Source of the DNA: JAZGER01 sp036480335
GTDB taxonomy: Bacteria > Pseudomonadota > Gammaproteobacteria > DSM-19610
Direction of reading: 5' to 3'
Assembly: GCA_036480335.1 (NCBI GenBank)
Contig: JAZGGH010000157.1
Span: 1-26,025 of the forward strand
Length of the DNA stretch: 26,025 nucleotides
Shown: positions 16,463 to 22,223 of the stretch, piece by piece
How positions within the stretch are numbered: position 1 is the stretch's first letter
How the letters are laid out: each line of letters opens with the position of its first letter
Notes under the pieces: generated by a model
Seen by the model: the letters and a program-made list of their open reading frames with translations, nothing else
Database searches by the model: none
Told to the model about the DNA's origin: nothing
Made by a program: the position numbers and the translations under genes

Positions 16463-17283
16463 TACAGATTTACCCAATGCAGCCCCAGACTGAACAACGG
16501 CGCAGCAGCCAGCAAGCTGTCAATCCTGTCAAGCATACCACCATGTCCCGGAATCAGATTGCCACTGTCTTTCAGTGACTGGTGACGTTTCAACAAACTT
16601 TCCAATAGATCGCCCGCAATAGAAAAAAGCACAACGATCATACAGACCAGCACAAACCCGGGCAGCATACTGGTTTTCAGGTGCAGAAAATTCGAAGCGC
16701 CCCAGGCAAAAAACAAACTGGCTGCCAGGGCTCCGTAGACCCCTTCCCAGGTTTTGCCAGGACTGACATGCGGAGCAAGTTTGTTTTTGCCCCACTGTTT
16801 ACCGGCAAAATAAGCGCCACTGTCAGCCACCCAAACCAGCACTACGACAAACAGCATCCAGTAAGGGCCATGATCTGGCCGAGCGTGCAAGACTACCAGC
16901 GACAACCATGCTGAAACAAACAACAAACAACCAAGCATGGCTTTTAATGTCACAGAAAACCCATTAGCCAACGCCAGCATTTGAGGCTGCGGTATCCACA
17001 TCAGCGCAACTAACCACCAGATAAACGTCAGCCAGTGAATACTCCAGACAAAGGCATCGATCCTGGCAAACTGCCAGCAACTGGCCAGCAGAGCCAGCAC
17101 CAGCACGACATAGCCAATACGTTGTACCAGGCTACTGATCGGAATCAAACGCGTCCATTCCCATGCGGCAAGCCCCATAATCAGGAACAAAACAAAAGCA
17201 AACTGTGCATTCGACAACGTCAATATCAGATATATAACCAGCGGAACCAGTACCAGCGCACTGAGAAGACGATATTTAAGCAT
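16462..17283 (-). CDS. cdsA: Phosphatidate cytidylyltransferase
   Basis: Makes CDP-diacylglycerol from phosphatidic acid and CTP, the branch point of phospholipid synthesis, in the inner membrane. There are about eight hydrophobic segments over 273 residues. The C-terminal family signature is intact: S-x-L-K-R, then K-D-S-G-N-L-I-P, then GHGGMLDRID. The PGKTWEGVYGA loop is also typical. The start ATG 17283 (MLKYRLLSALVLVPLV) overlaps the uppS end by eight bases; the frame is open further upstream, but that part lies inside uppS. E. coli CdsA is 285 aa. Confidence 0.96.
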   Translation of the reverse strand: MLKYRLLSALVLVPLVIYLILTLSNAQFAFVLFLIMGLAAWEWTRLIPISSLVQRIGYVVLVLALLASCWQFARIDAFVWSIHWLTFIWWLVALMWIPQPQMLALANGFSVTLKAMLGCLLFVSAWLSLVVLHARPDHGPYWMLFVVVLVWVADSGAYFAGKQWGKNKLAPHVSPGKTWEGVYGALAASLFFAWGASNFLHLKTSMLPGFVLVCMIVVLFSIAGDLLESLLKRHQSLKDSGNLIPGHGGMLDRIDSLLAAAPLFSLGLHWVNL

Positions 17284-18031
17284 GCGAGGATTTTTCCACC
17301 TGCTCACCTGTCTGCCCGAATCGCCGCTGTCGCCCGAGGAAGGAAAGTAATGCCTCATCCAACGAGTCCTCGTTGAAATCAGGCCAGAGCAGATCGGTAA
17401 AATAAAGCTCGGTATACGCTAGCTGCCAGAGGAGAAAATTACTGATGCGTTTTTCGCCACCGGTGCGAATAAATAAATCCGGTTCCGGCAAGTCTGCTAC
17501 ACAAACCATTTTGCTGATCAGGGTTTCATCAATATCTTCCGCTGAAATAGCGCCCATTTGCATCTGCGTTGCCAGTTGCCTGATAGCCTGCATCACGTCC
17601 CAACGACCTCCGTAATTTGCAGCAATAACCAACGTTAAATCCGTGTTCTCGGCGGTATGTTTTTCGGCTTCGCTCATCAGAGCCTGCAGTCTGGCATCAA
17701 AAGCAGAACGATCGCCGATAAACCGTATACGTACACCATTGGCAGACAAACGGCTAATCTCTTTTTTCAATGTGCGTAAAAACAGATCCATCAATAAACC
17801 GACTTCCTGTTTTGGACGACGCCAGTTTTCACTACTGAAAGCAAACAATGTCAGAACTTCTACACCGCGATCCTTACAGGCTTCAACGGTTCGCTTGACT
17901 GCCTTGACACCTTGCCGATGACCCGCAAAACGAGGCAACAACCGTCGCTTTGCCCAGCGACCATTGCCATCCATGATGATGGCAATATGCCGGGGCATCG
18001 CATCTAGTGACGTGGCTATTTCTGTCCTCAC
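17276..18031 (-). CDS. uppS: Undecaprenyl diphosphate synthase (cis-prenyltransferase)
   Basis: Adds eight isoprene units to farnesyl diphosphate to build the C55 carrier for peptidoglycan and O-antigen. The catalytic Asp21 lies in IIMDGNGRWAKRR, with FAGHRQG, LTLFAFSSENWRRP and the C-terminal PEPDLFIRTGGEKRISNF typical of the family. At 251 aa the length is normal. The start is GTG 18031, supported by GGAAG four bases upstream; ATG at residue 12 is the alternative. It follows frr by 30 bases and overlaps cdsA by eight. Confidence 0.97.
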   Translation of the reverse strand: MRTEIATSLDAMPRHIAIIMDGNGRWAKRRLLPRFAGHRQGVKAVKRTVEACKDRGVEVLTLFAFSSENWRRPKQEVGLLMDLFLRTLKKEISRLSANGVRIRFIGDRSAFDARLQALMSEAEKHTAENTDLTLVIAANYGGRWDVMQAIRQLATQMQMGAISAEDIDETLISKMVCVADLPEPDLFIRTGGEKRISNFLLWQLAYTELYFTDLLWPDFNEDSLDEALLSFLGRQRRFGQTGEQVEKSSHA

Positions 18032-18061
18032 AATTCTTCCGTCTTTCTGTTCTGCTAGCGA

Positions 18062-18619
18062 TCAAACTTCCATCAATTCAGATTCTTTTTCTGACAGGGC
18101 CTGATCAATCTGTGCAATAAATTTATCGGTTAATTTCTGAACAACGTCCTGAGCTCGCCGTTCGTCATCTTCTGAAATTTCCTTTTCCTTGAGCAGATCC
18201 TTGAAATCACTGTTCGCATCACGACGAATATTGCGCACGGCTACCCGTGAGTTCTCTGCTTCCTGACGCACAACGCGCACCAGATCCTTGCGTCGTTCTT
18301 CAGTCAACGGCGGTAAAGGAATACGTATAACCGTACCCGCTGAATTAGGGTTCAGCCCAAGATCTGACTTCATAATAGCCTTTTCTATAGCCTTAACCAT
18401 GGGTTTTTCCCATGGAGTCACTGTCAGCGTTCTCGAATCTTCAACAGCAACATTGGCAACCTGCTGCAAAGGCACGTCACTGCCATAATAATCCACCGTA
18501 ATCTGATCAAGCAGACTGGGGTGCGCACGCCCTGTCCTGATTTTAGTGAGTCCCAGTTTGAATGCCTCAATACTTTTGCCCATGCGGGATTCAGCATCGG
18601 CATTTATCTCATCAATCAT
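18062..18619 (-). CDS. frr: Ribosome recycling factor
   Basis: Splits the post-termination ribosome together with EF-G. At 185 aa it has exactly the E. coli length. The family's MGKSIEAFKLGLTKIRTGRA, SLLDQITVDYYG, LTVTPWEKPMVKAIEKAI and LPPLTEERRKDLV segments are all present. The ATG lies three bases after the pyrH stop, and its ribosome binding site GGAG lies inside the pyrH 3' end, so the two are tightly linked. Confidence 0.98.
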   Translation of the reverse strand: MIDEINADAESRMGKSIEAFKLGLTKIRTGRAHPSLLDQITVDYYGSDVPLQQVANVAVEDSRTLTVTPWEKPMVKAIEKAIMKSDLGLNPNSAGTVIRIPLPPLTEERRKDLVRVVRQEAENSRVAVRNIRRDANSDFKDLLKEKEISEDDERRAQDVVQKLTDKFIAQIDQALSEKESELMEV

Positions 18620-18622
18620 AAC

Positions 18623-19342
18623 TTACTCCACCAGTGTTCCGATATCTTCACCGGCAATAACCCGTCCCAGGTTACCCTCGGCATGCAGATCAAAAATTCG
18701 CAGCGGAATCTTCTGATCCCGGCATAAAACCAGCGCTGTCGTATCCATCACCGCCAGCTTTTTATTGATAGCCTCATCAAAACTAATCCGATCATAACGT
18801 GTTGCAGTCGGATCTTTAACGGGGTCAGCACTGTATACACCATCCACCTGAGTGGCCTTAAGCAAAATATCAGCACCAATTTCAATAGCGCGCAAACTGG
18901 CCGCTGAATCGGTAGTAAAATATGGACTGCCTGTGCCTGCTGCCATCATCACAACACGCCCTTTCTCAAGATGTCGCACAGCCTTGCGGCGTACATAATC
19001 TTCACAAACATCTGGAATCTTCAGAGCAGACATAACGCGACTGTCAGTACCCAATTTTTCCAGAGCATCCTGCATGGCCAGCGCATTCATGATCGTCGCC
19101 AGCATTCCCATGTGATCACCGGTAACGCGATCCATACCACCCTGCGCCAGTCCTGCACCACGGAAAATATTGCCACCACCAATCACAATACCCAGCTCCA
19201 GACCACTGTTACTCAGTTCATGAATATCAGAGGCGAGACCATTAATCACCTTCGGATCAATGCCGTAATCGCCCTTACCCATCAGCGCTTCGCCGCTAAG
19301 TTTGAGGAGAATACGTTTAAATGCCAGTTTATTTTTTCCCAT
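18623..19342 (-). CDS. pyrH: Uridylate kinase
   Basis: Phosphorylates UMP to UDP, the entry to UTP/CTP supply. It belongs to the amino acid kinase fold. KRILLKLSGEALMG at the N-terminus, the GGGNIFRG phosphate loop, GMLATIMNALA, and the C-terminal TDSAASLRAIEIGADILLKATQVDGVYSADP block (given here in part) are diagnostic. At 239 aa it matches E. coli (241). It is the first gene after the rpsB-tsf hairpin and has its own promoter, so it leads the long envelope/lipid operon. Confidence 0.97.
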   Translation of the reverse strand: MGKNKLAFKRILLKLSGEALMGKGDYGIDPKVINGLASDIHELSNSGLELGIVIGGGNIFRGAGLAQGGMDRVTGDHMGMLATIMNALAMQDALEKLGTDSRVMSALKIPDVCEDYVRRKAVRHLEKGRVVMMAAGTGSPYFTTDSAASLRAIEIGADILLKATQVDGVYSADPVKDPTATRYDRISFDEAINKKLAVMDTTALVLCRDQKIPLRIFDLHAEGNLGRVIAGEDIGTLVE

Positions 19343-19374
19343 AATTTACTTTCTTTTCAGTTAATTAAGCGATA

Positions 19375-19403
19375 ATTATAGAATTCGCTACAATACAGGT
19401 AAA
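19375..19403 (-). promoter_or_regulatory. Sigma70-type promoter upstream of pyrH
   Basis: On the minus strand TTTACC (19403-19398) and a perfect TATAAT (19380-19375) are separated by 17 bases. Transcription would start near 19368, leaving a leader of about 25 bases that holds an AAGAAAG ribosome binding site before the pyrH ATG. It sits directly downstream of the tsf hairpin, so it is the likely main promoter of the pyrH-to-rnhB gene run. Confidence 0.65.
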
Positions 19404-19435
19404 GCAATAACGGACGAAATATGGATTTTACATAT

Positions 19436-19465
19436 AACACAGGGCCGTATAAACGGCCCTGTGTT
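19436..19465 (-). terminator. 13-bp perfect hairpin after tsf (terminator-like)
   Basis: AACACAGGGCCGT (19436-19448) and ACGGCCCTGTGTT (19453-19465) are exactly complementary, with a four-base loop. It lies 27 bases beyond the tsf stop and ahead of the pyrH promoter. The following transcript (TATATGTAAAATCC on the minus strand) lacks a clean U-run, so termination may be partial or the hairpin may protect the mRNA end. Confidence 0.65.
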
Positions 19466-19491
19466 CGTCAATTGAAAACTGAGGACCCGGC

Positions 19492-20376
19492 TTAGCTACC
19501 CTGCACCTGGGCCATCACTTCTTCAGCAAAGTTTTCAACTTTCTTTTCAATCCCTTCGCCCAGCTCCATACGAGCAAATTGTACAACACTTGCTCCCTTG
19601 TCACCGAGTAATTTACCCACTGTCTGATCAGGATCTTTCACAAATGGCTGACCAACCAAGGTGATTTCGCCAAGGAACTTACGCATCCGCCCGTCAACCA
19701 TCTTCTCAATAATTTCAGCAGGCTTACCACTGGATTCCGCCTGAGCAGAAAATATTTCGCGCTCTTTATCAAGTAAACCAGCAGGAACGTTGTTTTCATC
19801 AACACAGGCAGGATTAGTAGCAGCAATATGCATAGCAATATCTTTCGCCAACGCAACGTCACCACCCGCCACTTCAACCAGTACGGCAATCCGAACACCA
19901 TGCAGATAATTGGAAAATTCGCCAGTACTTGCCTCAAGTAACTCAAAACGACGCACAGCAATATTTTCACCAATAGTCGCAATAAGCCCACGTCGCGCCT
20001 GTTCTACTGACTCAGCAGCACCGTCCAGTGTCAGCTCCAGTAAAGCAGCAACATCAGCAGGCTTGTTAGCAACCACTGTTTTGGCAACGGCTGCAACGAA
20101 ACCGGAAAACTCTTCTTTCTTGGCAACGAAATCTGTTTCTGAATTAACTTCAATGATCGCAGCTGTTTTACCGTCGCCACTGACTTCAATCACCACCAGA
20201 CCTTCTGACGCAACTCGACCGGCTTTCTTGTCAGCCTTAGCCAAACCGGATTTCCGCAGCGCTTCTGCTGCAGCATCCATATCGCCATCTGATTCAACCA
20301 GAGCAGTCTTGCATTCCATCATGCCACAACCCGTACGCTGCCGCAGTTCTTTCACCTGCGCTGCTGTAATAGCCAT
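19492..20376 (-). CDS. tsf: Elongation factor Ts
   Basis: Nucleotide exchange factor that reloads EF-Tu with GTP. The N-terminal UBA-like domain (AAQVKELRQRTGCGMMECK, 5-23) and the EF-Tu-contacting TDFVAK (81-86) are intact, followed by the core and coiled-coil regions. At 294 aa it is slightly longer than E. coli EF-Ts (283). It starts 36 bases after rpsB with a good AGAGGTAGG ribosome binding site and forms the usual rpsB-tsf operon. Confidence 0.97.
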   Translation of the reverse strand: MAITAAQVKELRQRTGCGMMECKTALVESDGDMDAAAEALRKSGLAKADKKAGRVASEGLVVIEVSGDGKTAAIIEVNSETDFVAKKEEFSGFVAAVAKTVVANKPADVAALLELTLDGAAESVEQARRGLIATIGENIAVRRFELLEASTGEFSNYLHGVRIAVLVEVAGGDVALAKDIAMHIAATNPACVDENNVPAGLLDKEREIFSAQAESSGKPAEIIEKMVDGRMRKFLGEITLVGQPFVKDPDQTVGKLLGDKGASVVQFARMELGEGIEKKVENFAEEVMAQVQGS

Positions 20377-20412
20377 TATTACCTACCTCTTAAATTAGAT
20401 TTGACTGGTGAG

Positions 20413-21252
20413 CTAAGCACTACCAGCATCTTTCTGTTCGTCTGCTACTGCAACCGGCGTGTCTGCAACCGGCTCGTCTGCAACCGGCTCGTCTGCAACC
20501 GGCGTGTCTGCAACCGGCTCGTCTGCAACCTCAACAAATTCATCACTGGATTTGCCTGCGACATTGGCCAGACTATTGCGACCATCATCGACAGCATCTG
20601 CAACACCTTTCACATAAAGTTGCAGAGCGCGAATAGAATCATCATTACCAGGAATAATGTAGTCAATGTTATCTGGCGAGTTATTAGTATCAACAACGCC
20701 TACAACAGGAATCCCCAGTTTTACGGCTTCATTAACAGCAATTTTCTCGTAACCCACATCAACAACAAACATTGCATCAGGGATACGCTTCATATCCTTG
20801 ATACCGCCCAGGCTACGATCCAGCTTGTTTCTTTCGCGCTCACGCATCAGCGCTTCTTTCTTGCTGAGTTTATCCATGGTGCCATCTTCCTGCATGGCCT
20901 CAAGGTCTTTCAGGCGTCGGATAGACTGACGCACTGTCTTGAAATTGGTGAGCATGCCGCCCAACCAGCGATGATCGACATAAGGCATGCCGCAACGACT
21001 CGCTTCTGTTTTAATCGCTTCGCTGGCAGCCCGCTTGGTGCCAACAAAAATGATACTGCCCTTATTTGCTACCAGCTTGCCGATAAAATTCATTGCATCA
21101 TTATAAAGTGGCAATGTTTTTTCCAGATTAACAATATGAATCTTGCTTCTATCACCAAAAATATACGGTGCCATTTTCGGATTCCAGAAACGGGTCTGAT
21201 GACCAAAATGCACACCCGCTTCCAGCATTTGACGCATACTTACTTTAGACAT
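20413..21252 (-). CDS. rpsB: 30S ribosomal protein S2 with repeat-built C-terminal tail
   Basis: Small-subunit protein S2, which helps recruit S1 to the ribosome. The conserved body (MSKVSMRQMLEAGVHFGHQT, then GTKRAA, CGMPYVDHRWLGGMLTNFKT, and DTNNSPDNIDYIIPGNDDSI) covers about residues 1-235. The protein is 279 aa against 241 in E. coli; the extra length is an acidic, Pro/Ala/Val-rich tail. Residues 242-271 are repeats of VADEP/VADTP, encoded by a 15-bp tandem repeat. The tail is probably disordered and surface-exposed. Transcription comes from the promoter at 21393-21421, and a structured leader precedes the start. Confidence 0.97.
   Translation of the reverse strand: MSKVSMRQMLEAGVHFGHQTRFWNPKMAPYIFGDRSKIHIVNLEKTLPLYNDAMNFIGKLVANKGSIIFVGTKRAASEAIKTEASRCGMPYVDHRWLGGMLTNFKTVRQSIRRLKDLEAMQEDGTMDKLSKKEALMRERERNKLDRSLGGIKDMKRIPDAMFVVDVGYEKIAVNEAVKLGIPVVGVVDTNNSPDNIDYIIPGNDDSIRALQLYVKGVADAVDDGRNSLANVAGKSSDEFVEVADEPVADTPVADEPVADEPVADTPVAVADEQKDAGSA
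20446..20535 (-). repeat. 15-bp tandem repeat inside rpsB, six units
   Basis: The plus-strand unit is GTCTGCAACCGGC followed by TC or GT. Copies begin at 20446 (degenerate), 20461, 20476, 20491, 20506 and 20521 (degenerate at its end). Units are identical except in the last two bases, which set Glu versus Thr in the encoded VADEP/VADTP. A multiple of three keeps rpsB in frame, so copy number can vary without breaking the gene. Confidence 0.9.
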
Positions 21253-21386
21253 TTACTCTTCTCCTGTTTGGGTTGGGCCTCCATACACCCGTTGACGATA
21301 AACCCGTTACCGGGCACCCTACCGCACGTTAAAATATGGTGTATGTGTGGATTTAACGGCCTTAGTAACAAGACCGCCTTAACAAG
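21253..21386 (-). promoter_or_regulatory. rpsB 5' leader, candidate S2 autoregulatory RNA
   Basis: About 130 bases lie between the predicted rpsB transcription start and its ATG. The RNA can form a CCCG-GUAA-CGGG hairpin with a GNRA-type tetraloop (21314-21303), and longer-range pairing of TTAAGGC with GCCGTTAA (about 21382-21353) and of GTTAAA with TTTAAC. A GGAGAAG ribosome binding site precedes the start codon. In E. coli the S2 protein represses rpsB-tsf through such a leader; that this one does so is inferred from position and structure. Confidence 0.5.
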
Positions 21387-21407
21387 CCGACCTTTATACC
21401 ATACACT
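21379..21407 (+). promoter_or_regulatory. Sigma70-type promoter for map-glnD
   Basis: TTAACA (21379-21384) and TACACT (21402-21407) are separated by 17 bases on the plus strand, matching five and four consensus bases. Transcription would start near 21414, only nine bases before the first ATG (21423), which favours the later ATG at 21441 as the map start. Its core elements interleave with those of the divergent rpsB promoter. Confidence 0.5.
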
Positions 21408-21421
21408 TGCACCCCCAACAA
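21393..21421 (-). promoter_or_regulatory. Sigma70-type promoter for rpsB-tsf
   Basis: On the minus strand TTGTTG (21421-21416) and TATAAA (21398-21393) are separated by 17 bases. A GC-rich stretch (GGTCGGC) follows the -10, like the discriminators of stringently controlled ribosomal promoters. The predicted start near 21386 leaves a leader of about 130 bases. Confidence 0.65.
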
Positions 21422-21440
21422 CATGACAGACAATAGAAAT

Positions 21441-22223
21441 ATGGCAGTCCATATCAAAACAGTAGCAGAAATCGAAAAAATGCGCATTGCGGGAAAACTG
21501 GCGGCCGACGTACTCGAAATGATAGGGCCACACGTCAAAGCGGGAATCACCACTAATGAACTGGACAGAATCTGCCACGATTTCATAGTTAATGAACAAC
21601 ATGCCATACCTGCCCCGCTCAACTACCGCGGCTTCCCCAAATCGATCTGTACCTCACTCAATCATCAAATCTGTCACGGCATACCCGCCGACAAAACACT
21701 GAAAAACGGCGATATGCTCAATATTGATGTCACTGTAATCAAAGATGAGTTTCATGGCGATACCAGTAAAATGTTTTTCATTGGCGATGCCAGCATCATC
21801 GGCAAACGTCTGGCAACAATCGCCTACGAATCCATGTGGATCGGCATCGACATGGTCAAACCCGGCATGCGCCTGGGCGATATTGGCCACGCCATCCAAA
21901 AACACGCTGAATCTCACCAATATTCAATCGTTCGCGAATACTGTGGCCACGGCATCGGTCGCACTTTTCATGAAGAACCCCAGGTACTCCATTATGGGAA
22001 ACCGGACACGGGCCTGACACTGGAACCAGGCATGACTTTCACTATTGAACCTATGGTGAATGCGGGCAAGCGCCATACCAAATTATTAAAAGATGGCTGG
22101 ACGGTGGTTACCAAGGACCACAGCCTGTCTGCCCAGTGGGAACACACCATACTGGTCACCCCGACTGGCCGTGAAATCCTGACCTTGCGCAACGACGAAC
22201 AGCCGGAAAAATCTCGCTCATGA
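21441..22223 (+). CDS. map: Methionine aminopeptidase, type I
   Basis: Removes the initiator Met from new proteins. The pita-bread fold's five metal ligands are present. Counting from the upstream ATG at 21423 they are D102 and D113 (NIDVTVIKDEFHGDTSKMF), H176 (CGHGIGRTFHEEP), E209 (FTIEPMVNAG) and E240 (SAQWEHTI); subtract six for this start. I chose ATG 21441 because MAVHIKTVAEIEKMR matches the E. coli N-terminus and because the predicted transcript starts too near the 21423 ATG. The product is 260 aa (264 in E. coli). Its stop overlaps the glnD start (ATGA). It is divergent from rpsB as in E. coli. Confidence 0.96.
   Translation: MAVHIKTVAEIEKMRIAGKLAADVLEMIGPHVKAGITTNELDRICHDFIVNEQHAIPAPLNYRGFPKSICTSLNHQICHGIPADKTLKNGDMLNIDVTVIKDEFHGDTSKMFFIGDASIIGKRLATIAYESMWIGIDMVKPGMRLGDIGHAIQKHAESHQYSIVREYCGHGIGRTFHEEPQVLHYGKPDTGLTLEPGMTFTIEPMVNAGKRHTKLLKDGWTVVTKDHSLSAQWEHTILVTPTGREILTLRNDEQPEKSRS

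Noticed and set aside
17283..17358. Extended N-terminus of cdsA (start at 17358)
   Set aside because: The added 25 residues are Ser/Gly/Asp-rich sequence read out of frame from uppS; the ATG at 17283 begins the first membrane helix as in the family.
20446..20535. Possible CRISPR-like array
   Set aside because: The 15-bp units are directly adjacent with no unique spacers and lie in frame within rpsB.
20401..21426. A 341-codon open frame on the plus strand opposite rpsB
   Set aside because: It is antisense to a clear S2 gene, its Cys/Arg/Val repeats are just the reverse of the rpsB minisatellite, and the protein shows no family features.
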